Part shown: positions 24,573 through 32,940 of the stretch, piece after piece | Numbering within the stretch: the stretch's first letter is position 1 | Layout: every line of letters starts with the position of its first letter | Assembly (NCBI GenBank): GCA_019358875.1 | Contig: JAHHIF010000013.1 | Coordinates: 88,127-152,126 of the forward strand | From: Symplocastrum torsivum CPER-KK1 | GTDB lineage: Bacteria > Cyanobacteriota > Cyanobacteriia > Cyanobacteriales > Coleofasciculaceae | Direction of reading: 5' to 3' | Length of the DNA stretch: 64,000 nt | Translations under genes and position numbers: made by a program | Notes under the pieces: model-generated | Told to the model about the DNA's origin: nothing | The model's database searches: none | Seen by the model: only the letters and a program-made list of their open reading frames with translations

Positions 24573-27230
24573 ATGTTCCTAATTAGTGGAATTGCAAGGC
24601 AGATTACTCGTATTGCATCGGGTGTTAGATCTCCAGAAATCTACTTGCTATCAGGTTGGATGATGGAATCTGCTGTTGTTTATCGACACAGTTTTCAGTT
24701 TCCAGCCATCTTCACCTCTGATAATCTCTGCTTGGTGATGACAAGGAGTAGCCCATCCGGTGATCTCCTACTAGAAACACCAAAAGTTTATGAGATTCAA
24801 CAACCTCTATTTGTTCCTAAGATTCAGAGTAGTGCTGGCATCAGCATTCCACAACCAGAAGTTTATGACTTAACTGACTGGTTCCTTGAAGGAGTAACAT
24901 GCTCACAGAATTATCTGGATCTGCTCACACCCACTAAGACTTTCAAATATGAGAAAGTTCTTACTCCTGCTCCTCAGGTATCTGAAAACTTGTTTTGTGC
25001 GTTGGGTGAACCTGATATTTTTGGGCAGTATTTTGGTCAAGTTCAGCAGAAACAAAGTAATTCAGACGGTGAAGACAAGCAAGCCGTAGGACGCAAGCCG
25101 AGTAGAGACAAAATACTGACCCGCTCTCCAAGCCAGTGGGAGCTTTTGCTACCAGTTCTATTGCCTCCACTCTCGCTAGAGTTTCCCAAGGAGTTAGATT
25201 TTTATCATGAACTGCGCGGGTATCAGCAGGAGGGAATTCGTTGGCTGGTAGATCAACCATCAGCTCTGTTGGCAGATGAAATGGGTACTGGTAAAACGGT
25301 TCAGGCTGTGAATGCTTTGCGTTTACTTTTTCGTCAAGGAAAAATCCGGTCAGTGTTAATTGTGTGCCCACCTGCTGTGATTGGTAGTGTTGACTTGACT
25401 ATTGAAACTGGCAGTTCAGAGGGATGGAGTGGACACTTTTATCATTGGGCTTCAGAGCTAGAAGTTGCAGTTATTCGCGGTGGTAATCAAGAGCAGCGGA
25501 AGCTTGCTTGGGAACGCCCTTTTCACGTTTACATTACAACCTATGACACGCTGCGTACAGATATACGGAACCAAGTTCTGACTGACTGGAACAAGTTTGA
25601 TTGCATCATCTTGGATGAGGCACAAAAAATTAAAAATAGAGAGACTAAGACTTCGCAAGCTATTCGATGTTTACAGTCAGAATATCGTTGGGCGCTGACA
25701 GGTACACCGATCGAAAATAGCCTGGATGATGTGAAGTCACTGTTTGCTTTTATCCGTCCAGCTACATTTAGAGGTAGCGTTGAAGATTCTCCTGAAGCTG
25801 TGAAAGCAGCAATCGACCCCTATATGTTGCGCCGATTGAAGCAGGATGTTTTGCAAGAGCTTCCAGATAAGGTGCGGCAGGAAGATTGGCTAGAGTTGGA
25901 TGAGTATCAGAAGGCAGACTATAACCGAACACTACAGGCAGGTCGGCAAAAAATTGAGACATCTTTAGGTGTAGAACAAACTATTCAGGTTCGACAACAT
26001 ATTTTTGCACTGCTGGGGGAATTGAAGCAGATTTGTAATTTTGCAAAGGAGCGCTCGGAAAGTCCGAAAACAGAATTATTGCTGGAATATCTGGAAACAA
26101 TTGCTGCTAACAAGAACCAAGTTTTAATTTTCTCACAGTACCGGAAAGAAGGAACGGATAAAATTGCCAGACTACTGGATGATAAAGGAATCAAATATGT
26201 TATTTACACAGGTAAGATTTCTAATCAACAGAAAAATCAAGCAGTAAGGGATTTTCGCTGTAATCCAGATATCACAGTATTTTTGGCAACCATTGATACT
26301 GCGGGTTATGGCATAACGCTGACTGAAGCGACTTACGTTATCCATTTCGATCATCCGTGGAATCCAGCAAAGATGCAGAATGCAGAGGATCGAACTCATC
26401 GAATTGGTCAGAAATCTAGTGTAACCGTTTACAGCTTTTGGATGAAGGGAACAGTTGAAGAGCGGATTAAGAAAAAACTGATTGACAAACGCTTATTAGT
26501 TGAAAACACAGTTGATGAGTTAGCAGTAGAAGCTATAGAGAATAGCCTTTCTACTGAAGATTGGCTAGATATCTTTGGAATTAAGCCTGTGGCAAGAACA
26601 GTTCAGGTTAAAGCAAAACCAGCGTCTATACCTCAGCCTGAAGTACCCGCAGAGAGAAAAGCACAACCTAAGCCAACCTCGGTTAAGCGACCTAAGTCAA
26701 CATCTAATCAGTTTATTAAAGCAACTATAGAATCTAACCAAATGTCAAACGATCGTCTTTGTACAGTTGAAGAGCATCTGGAACTTCTTCGCCAGCAAAT
26801 AGCAGGTAAAGAGAAAGCTAAGATTTTAGCTCCCTTTGAGGAGCATACTCGCATAGAGTTAGGCATTCAGGAGCTACGTAAGCAGATGCGTCCTTTTGAG
26901 GAAGAATACTGGCAGCTTTTAGCGACACGCTCGACCCAAGTTGAAATTGCTGAGCCAGAGGCGGAAATTGTGGTGGCAGAACTCGTAGAGCAAGTCGGGC
27001 AACTGCAAACCAGCAGGCAGTATCCTGATGAATTACTTCAGCTTTTGCAGAAGATCTACATTGAAGTGAGCAAACCGGGTACACCTGCTGCCGCTAAGCT
27101 AAAGGGTGCAATGTCAATGTTTCCACCGTTTGTGAGCTTGGGCTACGAGGTAGAAATTGACACCGAGAACTTTTGCCGTACCCATCTACCGACCTTTACT
27201 AAGTGGTACAAGGCTCTAGCGAAAAAGTGA
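24573..27230 (+). CDS. SNF2-family helicase/ATPase with unusual N- and C-terminal regions
   Basis: The 885-residue SNF2 protein has an unclassified N-terminal 200-residue region. Motif I is LADEMGTGKT (233-242), followed by the Walker B box ILDEAQ (about 346-351) and LTGTPIEN (375-382). A helicase C lobe of about 490-650 ends in NAEDRTHRIGQ. Residues about 655-740 are a Pro/Lys-rich linker. The C-terminus (about 745-885) has a charged helical stretch (IELGIQELRKQMRPFEEEY) and a final PGTPAAAKLKGAMSMFP motif. I recall a similar ending on cyanobacterial signalling and conflict proteins with effector-associated domains. It is translationally next to an unknown partner. The role is unproven; remodelling DNA-bound complexes or defence are options. 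Confidence 0.82.
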   Translation: MFLISGIARQITRIASGVRSPEIYLLSGWMMESAVVYRHSFQFPAIFTSDNLCLVMTRSSPSGDLLLETPKVYEIQQPLFVPKIQSSAGISIPQPEVYDLTDWFLEGVTCSQNYLDLLTPTKTFKYEKVLTPAPQVSENLFCALGEPDIFGQYFGQVQQKQSNSDGEDKQAVGRKPSRDKILTRSPSQWELLLPVLLPPLSLEFPKELDFYHELRGYQQEGIRWLVDQPSALLADEMGTGKTVQAVNALRLLFRQGKIRSVLIVCPPAVIGSVDLTIETGSSEGWSGHFYHWASELEVAVIRGGNQEQRKLAWERPFHVYITTYDTLRTDIRNQVLTDWNKFDCIILDEAQKIKNRETKTSQAIRCLQSEYRWALTGTPIENSLDDVKSLFAFIRPATFRGSVEDSPEAVKAAIDPYMLRRLKQDVLQELPDKVRQEDWLELDEYQKADYNRTLQAGRQKIETSLGVEQTIQVRQHIFALLGELKQICNFAKERSESPKTELLLEYLETIAANKNQVLIFSQYRKEGTDKIARLLDDKGIKYVIYTGKISNQQKNQAVRDFRCNPDITVFLATIDTAGYGITLTEATYVIHFDHPWNPAKMQNAEDRTHRIGQKSSVTVYSFWMKGTVEERIKKKLIDKRLLVENTVDELAVEAIENSLSTEDWLDIFGIKPVARTVQVKAKPASIPQPEVPAERKAQPKPTSVKRPKSTSNQFIKATIESNQMSNDRLCTVEEHLELLRQQIAGKEKAKILAPFEEHTRIELGIQELRKQMRPFEEEYWQLLATRSTQVEIAEPEAEIVVAELVEQVGQLQTSRQYPDELLQLLQKIYIEVSKPGTPAAAKLKGAMSMFPPFVSLGYEVEIDTENFCRTHLPTFTKWYKALAKK

Positions 27231-27282
27231 TCAGGTTGGCAGTACCCCTAGGAATCTTGAAAGATGCTCGTTGCGCTGAGCC

Positions 27283-27368
27283 GTCTAACAACCGCATACA
27301 CCAGACGGCTCAAAGACTTCTGGCTTCGTTTGAGTGTGACTTGCCGATGGTGAGGCTTGTCGTTAGAT
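27283..27368 (+). other. attC-like integron recombination site
   Basis: The boxes GTCTAAC (27283-27289, matching RYYYAAC) and GTTAGAT (27362-27368, matching GTTRRRY) bound an 86-base imperfect palindrome. Inside, CACCA pairs with TGGTG, CGGC with GCCG and CTCAAA with TTTGAG, with unpaired bases between arms, as in attC sites. The orientation, with R'' first, is the one expected for a cassette whose gene is the upstream plus-strand helicase. A simple 10-bp hairpin (27277-27312) overlaps its left part. No integrase gene is in the window. Confidence 0.55.
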
Positions 27369-27557
27369 TGCTTTTGTGATGTCACCTTTGCAATCTGCTG
27401 AAAGCAGCACTTCGCGATCGCATGGCGCTAAGATGGTCAGCGGCTGAACTTACTGAAATAGGGCATTGGTAGCTAAAATCCTTGCATATTTATCGTTCGG
27501 CTATCTCTTATCATTTGTACAGTTCAGTTTATTAAAGCCAATGAGTAGCCTAGCAAT

Positions 27558-29486
27558 ATGGTATTCACGCCTCCCCAAGTTTTATTTAGGCGTCAATTAA
27601 TCAGCGTTATCACCCTGCCCTTATTACTGATGCTACTCTTGGCGGGTGTGTCTATCTGGCAAATCAGTCGCCTCTTGCTGGCAATGGAATGGGTTGAGCA
27701 TACAGATCAGGTCATTGCTCAAGCGAATCGAACGCAAAGGCTGGTTACCGAGGTAGAATCCGGTATTCGTGGATACCGGCTAACGGATGACTCGGAATTT
27801 CTGGCTCCCTATCAACAAGCTGACAGACTTGTCGAACCTTCTTTTCAAGCCTTAATTACTCTGGTTTCAGACAATCCTCCTCAAGTTCAACGCCTACTTC
27901 AGATGAGGTCGCGATATCAGGAGTGGAGCAAATCTAATCCTTTACTGATTGCCCCCAAACAGAAGGGTGAGGTACCACCAACAGCGATCATAAAGAATCG
28001 TAATCAGTTGATGAATGTAATCCGCCGTGAAATGAGTGAGTTCATTCAAACTGAAGAGCGGTTGCGGGATGCTCGAAGTCAAAGAGTTCGAGGTACTACT
28101 CAAGTTGTCATCGGCAGTAGTGTTGCTCTGGCGACTTTACTCGGAATCATTCTTGCTTATTTTATCTGGCATCAAATCCACTCCGTATCTCGCAACTATG
28201 AGCAAGCCCTGAGCATTGCTAAGGAACAGACAGAAGCTACACAGTACTCAGCTCAACGCCTTGCCGCTTTGCATGAGATTGACCAAGCGATTTTGGCAGT
28301 CCAACCGATTGAATCACTAGCTCATGAGATGCTTTTGAAGTTGAAAGACATTTTTGCTTTTGAACAGGGTGCAGTGATTCTATTTAACTTTGAGACTAAT
28401 GAAGGCAAAATCTTAGCAGGGCAAGTTACTGAAGATACGGCTGGAGCAGTAGTACCAATTACAAAGCAAATTCCCTTAGACCTGCTCGATCAGTGTAAGC
28501 CTATTTGTTACATCAAAGACATTGCAGCCCTCATTGAGCGTCCGCCTGCGCTAGAAAGGTTATTAACTGAGAACTATCACAGCTTTCTTGTTGTGCCGAT
28601 TATGGTTGAGGATAACTTGATTGGTAGTCTTAATTTGCTAGCGACTCAGGCTGATGCTTTCAATCCTAAGGCTCAGGAAACTGCCCATGAAGTGACCAGT
28701 CAATTAGCGATCGCTATTCAACAATCTAGGTTACGCAAGCAACTTCAGGACTATGCTACTGAGCTAGAGCAGCGAGTTGTAAAGCGTACTGTCCAACTCC
28801 AAGAAGCCAACGAGCAATTGGAAGCCTTCTCTTACACAGTTGCTCACGATCTGCGTGCCCCCTTACGAGGGATTCAAGGGTTCGCTCAAGCCTTACTAGA
28901 AGATTATGGTGACGAGCTAGACGAAACTGCCCACGACTATATTCAGCAGGTTTTTGATGGCACCGATCGCATGAACAATCTCGTTCAAGATCTGCTAGCC
29001 TACAGTCGCCTCAGCCGAGAAGAGATTAAGCTTACACCTGTTCGTTTAGCACAAGTTGTCGCAGAAGCCCAGACACAACTAGAGTCAGAGTTACGCGATC
29101 GCAATGCTGAAATCATCGTTGCAGAAGACTTGCCCAATGCGATGGGGCATCGTCCTACATTGGTGCAAATTTTTGCTAACCTGCTATCGAATGCTGTGAA
29201 ATTTGTTGCTCCAGGAGTCCAACCGCAAATTAAAGTTTGGGCACAAGAGCAGGATAACTGGGTGCGTCTGTGGGTCCAAGACAACGGTATTGGTATTGAA
29301 CCAAAATATCAAGAGCAAATCTTTGGTGTCTTCGAGCGGCTACATGGTAGAGAGACTTATCCAGGTACAGGAATTGGTTTGGCAATTGTACGCAAAGGTG
29401 CGGAGCGTTTGGGTGGACAGGCTGGTGTAGAGTCAGTTCCCACTCAAGGAAGTCGATTTTGGGTAGAGTTGCAAACCGTGAGATGA
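27558..29486 (+). CDS. Hybrid-free sensor kinase: CHASE3-GAF-HisKA-ATPase
   Basis: The 642-residue kinase has two transmembrane helices (about 15-35 and 184-204) flanking a CHASE3 sensor (ESGIRGYRLTDDSEF at about 68-82). A GAF domain follows (about 238-390). HisKA has His430 in TVAHDLRAPLRG, and the ATPase domain has LLSNAVKFVAPG, DNGIGI and GTGIGLAI. The domain order resembles phytochrome-type kinases, but the GAF shows no bilin-binding cysteine that I can point to. It is the first gene of a set with two single-domain receivers; the ATGA overlap with the first implies translational coupling. Confidence 0.92.
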   Translation: MVFTPPQVLFRRQLISVITLPLLLMLLLAGVSIWQISRLLLAMEWVEHTDQVIAQANRTQRLVTEVESGIRGYRLTDDSEFLAPYQQADRLVEPSFQALITLVSDNPPQVQRLLQMRSRYQEWSKSNPLLIAPKQKGEVPPTAIIKNRNQLMNVIRREMSEFIQTEERLRDARSQRVRGTTQVVIGSSVALATLLGIILAYFIWHQIHSVSRNYEQALSIAKEQTEATQYSAQRLAALHEIDQAILAVQPIESLAHEMLLKLKDIFAFEQGAVILFNFETNEGKILAGQVTEDTAGAVVPITKQIPLDLLDQCKPICYIKDIAALIERPPALERLLTENYHSFLVVPIMVEDNLIGSLNLLATQADAFNPKAQETAHEVTSQLAIAIQQSRLRKQLQDYATELEQRVVKRTVQLQEANEQLEAFSYTVAHDLRAPLRGIQGFAQALLEDYGDELDETAHDYIQQVFDGTDRMNNLVQDLLAYSRLSREEIKLTPVRLAQVVAEAQTQLESELRDRNAEIIVAEDLPNAMGHRPTLVQIFANLLSNAVKFVAPGVQPQIKVWAQEQDNWVRLWVQDNGIGIEPKYQEQIFGVFERLHGRETYPGTGIGLAIVRKGAERLGGQAGVESVPTQGSRFWVELQTVR

Positions 29487-29932
29487 ACAATTCATACAGT
29501 TCTACAATTTTGCTGGTGGAGGATGATCCGGGAGATGTATTTAGAATTCAACGGGCATTCCGCAAAACAAACCTAGTCAGTTCTCTGGAAGTCGTCACCG
29601 ATGGAGAAAAAGCAATTTATTACCTAAGTGGACAAGAACCCTATCAAGATCGCGATCGCTATCCACTGCCAAGTTTAATGTTGCTCGATCTCAAACTCCC
29701 GCGACGCTCTGGCTTTGAAGTTCTTAGCTGGCTGAGGAATGAGTCTAATCTCAAATATCTACCAGTCGTGGTTCTAACCTCTTCTGATCAAAAGGTTGAT
29801 ATTGAGCGTGCCTACGCACTAGGAGCCAATTCTTACTTGACTAAGCCCCCTGCTCCTAATGCTCTACTAGAGATGGTACGAGTCGTTGAACTCTACTGGC
29901 TCTCTTTCAACCATTCACTCGGACAGGAGTGA
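29483..29932 (+). CDS. Single-domain response regulator, Rcp1-like
   Basis: From the ATG at 29483, which overlaps the stop codon of the kinase gene (ATGA), this is a 149-residue receiver with no output domain. It has acidic residues in EDDPGD, phosphoacceptor Asp in LMLLDLKLPRRSG, Ser/Thr in VVVLTSSDQ and Lys in LTKPPAP. The family is close to Rcp1, the partner of the cyanobacterial phytochrome Cph1. It presumably receives phosphate from the CHASE3-GAF kinase. Confidence 0.92.
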   Translation: MNNSYSSTILLVEDDPGDVFRIQRAFRKTNLVSSLEVVTDGEKAIYYLSGQEPYQDRDRYPLPSLMLLDLKLPRRSGFEVLSWLRNESNLKYLPVVVLTSSDQKVDIERAYALGANSYLTKPPAPNALLEMVRVVELYWLSFNHSLGQE

Positions 29933-29947
29933 CAGGGAATAGTAGAG

Positions 29948-30367
29948 ATGACAGGAGTACAGCAAAAGACAGTTTTAGTGGTTGAAGATGAGCGAGCTGA
30001 CCTTTTTTCCTTGGAACGAGCTTTTCGGCAACTGAAGGCAGGGTTTGTCCTTCAAGTTGTCGAAACTGGAGAGGATGCAATTCGCTATCTTGAGGGAAAG
30101 GAACCTTATAGCGATCGCACTCAATACCCCTTACCTGCCTTGATCTCCCTGGATCTGAGGCTACCGGGAATGTCCGGTTTAGATCTGCTCAAGTGGATAC
30201 GCCAACAACCACTATTCAAAGAATTACCAGTCATTGCTTTAACAGCACAGGGCAATCGCAATTTACCTCGTGCTTATGAATTAGGACTGGACTTCTACCT
30301 ACTCAAGCCAGCAGAAGTTAACTCGTTGGCTGAAGTGTTGCAAGCGCTTAATTTGTACGATGGATAA
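29948..30367 (+). CDS. Single-domain response regulator, Rcp1-like
   Basis: A 139-residue receiver that begins VVEDERADLF, with acceptor Asp in ISLDLRLPGMSG, Thr in VIALTAQ and Lys in YLLKPAE. It starts 15 bases after the previous receiver and is the third gene of the phosphorelay. Two receivers behind one kinase could act as output and phosphate sink, or as targets with different partners; the sequence does not decide. Confidence 0.9.
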   Translation: MTGVQQKTVLVVEDERADLFSLERAFRQLKAGFVLQVVETGEDAIRYLEGKEPYSDRTQYPLPALISLDLRLPGMSGLDLLKWIRQQPLFKELPVIALTAQGNRNLPRAYELGLDFYLLKPAEVNSLAEVLQALNLYDG

Positions 30368-30443
30368 AGAAGTTCCACCAATTACAACATCGGTCAATTT
30401 GTAAAGGACAACTCTCTAGACTCGTTCTCTAACGATTAAAAGA

Positions 30444-30881
30444 TTACTCTGCTTGAGATGCAACGCCAGATGCTCCAGGTTGTTCCTCTGGCTTTCGGGT
30501 ATACCACCATGCCCAAGCAATGAAAACAGCTTGAAACGGAAGCCTAAACCAATACAGCAAAGGATGATGGGGGATGCCTTCAATTGGAATGCTATGAATC
30601 GCTTGGTAGATATTTGCTGGAAATACTGCAATGAACAGTGCAATCAGCCCCCAAGCCGCCGCAACACTTACAAACGGAATCAGTAAGCCAATACCACCCA
30701 AAATCTCAAAGAAGCCACTGACATAAACCATTGCTAATTTATCCCCAAGTTGGGGTGGAACGATTTTGGCGTATTCTTCCGGTTTGACAAAGTGTGTAAT
30801 TCCCACAAAAATGATGGCTACCGAAAGAATGACTCGAAAAATTTCCTTGAGGCGAGGGGATGGAGTGTGGTTTGAGGTCAT
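30444..30881 (-). CDS. DoxX family membrane protein
   Basis: The 145-residue protein has four hydrophobic helices and the sequence VGITHFVKPEEYAKIVPP, followed by FFEILGGIGLLIP, typical of the DoxX/DoxD-like family. The function is poorly defined, but some members take part in quinone reduction or oxidative stress. It converges with the kinase-receiver cluster. Confidence 0.82.
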   Translation of the reverse strand: MTSNHTPSPRLKEIFRVILSVAIIFVGITHFVKPEEYAKIVPPQLGDKLAMVYVSGFFEILGGIGLLIPFVSVAAAWGLIALFIAVFPANIYQAIHSIPIEGIPHHPLLYWFRLPFQAVFIAWAWWYTRKPEEQPGASGVASQAE

Positions 30882-31255
30882 AACGTGTATCAGGAGAACT
30901 CATCCATACCTTATCAATCTACGGTTGAGGTCTACTTCTATCTACGGCTAGTTCTTGACAAGCTTTACGGCTGAGTGGTTTTGTCTAGGTAGCAAATGAT
31001 GCTAAAGTAAGCACCTTTAGTTCTTTCTTAATCCAAGCCATAATTGCTTCACCGTGACATTCGCTCACTCTTAATGTCAGGAACTCTTAACAAAAAATGG
31101 CTTCAAGGTTGTAAAGTTGTAAGAAATCGTTACCATAGTCATTTGTGGTTGATCTGAATCAAGCAATTCAGGCAACTCTTCAGCCTAAATACTGATGAGC
31201 TGGCATCACTAATCAGGTCAATCTTGAAAAAAAAATTCAGAAGGAATTTTGGTCA
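30882..31255. other. Intergenic region, nothing recognised
   Basis: Divergent genes (DoxX leftwards, GNAT rightwards) start on either side, so two promoters are expected. No repeat, RNA or small gene is seen. There is a run of A residues just before the GNAT start. Confidence 0.4.
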
Positions 31256-31726
31256 ATGGATTGCCGCAGCATTCAATTTTGCGATCGCAAGTCTCGAATC
31301 GATTACCACCAACTTCAGGAACTGTTCCGCCTGGGAGCCTTTTGGGCAAAAGACCGAAAACTTGAAGACTGGGAAATTGCGATCGCAAATAGTGAACCCG
31401 TAATCACTGTTTGGGATGGTGAGCGGCTGATTGGATTTTCAAGAGCCACATCAGACGGTATTTATCGGGCAACAATTTGGGATGTCGTCGTCCACCCTGA
31501 CTATCGTGGTGCAGGATTAGGGCGCAAGTTGGTAGAAACTGTACTTAGCCACCCTCGGATGAACCGTGTAGAGCGCGTCTACCTAATGACCACCCATCAA
31601 CAAAGTTTTTACGAACGCATTGGTTTTGAGTGTAACTCCAGCACCACGATGGTGTTGTATAATCAGCCAATCCATAACTCTATGCCGACACCTGCTCTAC
31701 AGTCTCAAGAGTCCCTAGGGGCATAA
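31256..31726 (+). CDS. GNAT family N-acetyltransferase
   Basis: The 156-residue enzyme has the acetyl-CoA motif VVHPDYRGAGLGRKLVE (about 81-97) and the later QQSFYERIGFE. Substrate is unknown. The start ATG at 31256 follows an A-rich stretch with AGAAGGAA as a possible ribosome-binding site. Its last 47 bases overlap the 3' end of the convergent kinase-like gene. Confidence 0.9.
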   Translation: MDCRSIQFCDRKSRIDYHQLQELFRLGAFWAKDRKLEDWEIAIANSEPVITVWDGERLIGFSRATSDGIYRATIWDVVVHPDYRGAGLGRKLVETVLSHPRMNRVERVYLMTTHQQSFYERIGFECNSSTTMVLYNQPIHNSMPTPALQSQESLGA

Positions 31727-32720
31727 AAAACTGAATTCCGGTAATCTTCTGGTTAGGAGAATCACTACTGGGTTCTTCGCCGGACGCTGACAGCACTTCT
31801 AGTCTTCCCTGCATTACTTCGAGAAGGCTCTGAGCGATCAACAAATTTAGCCCTGGTGAACCTTTTGTGACTTCACTAGCTTGCTTTTGTACCTCAGGTG
31901 TTGTTGACAGTAAATCTATCGACTCACTCCAAAGTTCAGTTGGACATTGGATATCAAACAAGATTTGAACCTCTTTAGACTCTGGGGAGCAAGCGGCAGA
32001 CACTCGAATGCTGCCTTCTTCCATCTGAGCAATAGCGGAGTCCACAATACCCATCACCACCTGCTGAAAACGCTGTGCGTCTGTTAAAACGTAGATTTCA
32101 GGGTCAGGGGGAATTACCTCCAGTCGGAGATTGCGATTTGCTGCTTGCATATAGGTTAGACGATGGACATCCTCAAAAACCTTTGTCAACGACAAGGAGC
32201 GCAGCTCCAATTGGTTTGTGCCGTGTTCAGTTTTCGACACCTTAACCACATCATCTAGCAGTTTCACCAGTTTTAATGCCGAAGCATTAGCTTGAGCAAC
32301 AAATTCTCGTTCTTCCTCTGGAGAATCGCATAGATCAGACAAAATTAGCTGATGCAAGCCAATCATACTGCTTAAAGGCGATCGCAACTCGTGAGAAGTC
32401 CGCGCTAAAAATCCTGATTTAAACTGACTCATTTCATGAGCCATTTGGTAAGCCAACTGGGTTTGCTTCAATTGCTCTTTCAGCGGTTGCAGTTCATCGT
32501 TAAGAGACAAGGATTCTTCCTTAACCTCCTCAAGAGGCTGGGGGATTTCTGGAGGGATTGCTTGGGGGACAGACACTTGAGAAACCGCTGGCTCCTTACT
32601 GGAACGAGCAATACGGCTCCCGACAACTCCCAACCCAATGCCAACTACCAAATAGATCAAATCCATTTCGCCCATGCCTTTAACCAAAATTAAATCTAAA
32701 ATCTGTGCTGTGCTGCTCAA
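31680..32720 (-). CDS. Histidine-kinase-like membrane protein with degenerate ATPase domain
   Basis: The 346-residue protein has one N-terminal transmembrane helix (about 20-36), a linker with a coiled coil (about 65-100) and a HisKA domain with His110 in LARTSHELRSPLSSM. The region that should be the ATPase domain (about 200-335) lacks the N-box asparagine (VMGIVDSAIAQM) and has no DxGxG G1 box. Only a G2-like GSPGLNLLIAQS is retained. It may be a non-catalytic phosphoacceptor, or could bind without hydrolysis; this is inference. It is divergent from the WD40 gene. An alternative start at MGEMDLIYLV lies 48 bases in. Confidence 0.78.
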   Translation of the reverse strand: MSSTAQILDLILVKGMGEMDLIYLVVGIGLGVVGSRIARSSKEPAVSQVSVPQAIPPEIPQPLEEVKEESLSLNDELQPLKEQLKQTQLAYQMAHEMSQFKSGFLARTSHELRSPLSSMIGLHQLILSDLCDSPEEEREFVAQANASALKLVKLLDDVVKVSKTEHGTNQLELRSLSLTKVFEDVHRLTYMQAANRNLRLEVIPPDPEIYVLTDAQRFQQVVMGIVDSAIAQMEEGSIRVSAACSPESKEVQILFDIQCPTELWSESIDLLSTTPEVQKQASEVTKGSPGLNLLIAQSLLEVMQGRLEVLSASGEEPSSDSPNQKITGIQFFMPLGTLETVEQVSA

Positions 32721-32837
32721 AAATTAAATCTTCTCAAGCATAGCCGTTTTTTTTAAGGTAACCTATGGCGGCTAATCGGCTGGGTATTAAGCTTGTAGAG
32801 GAAATAGAGGCGGCATGAGAGGCTAAAGGATAGAGAA

Positions 32838-32879
32838 CAAGTTGTTAATTGCTACTCCGAAGCAGCAATTAACAACTTG
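32838..32879. repeat. 16-bp perfect inverted repeat in divergent spacer
   Basis: CAAGTTGTTAATTGCT at 32838-32853 and its exact complement at 32864-32879 flank a ten-base loop. It lies between the two divergent genes, 45 bases before the Zur-type box. With no T-run it is unlikely to be a simple terminator; it may be an mRNA leader hairpin or a protein-binding site. Confidence 0.6.
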
Positions 32880-32923
32880 ACGAATTCCTGAAATTTATGA
32901 GGTGAGACTCTTCTTTCTTTCTT

Positions 32924-32938
32924 TGATAATGATTATCA
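32924..32938. promoter_or_regulatory. Zur/Fur-type operator at WD40 gene start
   Basis: TGATAATGATTATCA is a perfect 7-1-7 palindrome, identical to the TGATAAT-N-ATTATCA Zur (FurB) box described for Anabaena. Extended to 32925-32943, it matches 17 of 19 positions of the classical Fur box. It ends two bases before the ATG at 32941, so a bound repressor would block the start region. Confidence 0.75.
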
Positions 32939-32940
32939 TT

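Noticed and set aside
27277..27312. Ten-bp hairpin after the SNF2 gene as an ordinary terminator
   Set aside because: No T-run follows, and the sequence is better explained as the left part of the attC-like structure, although both remain possible.
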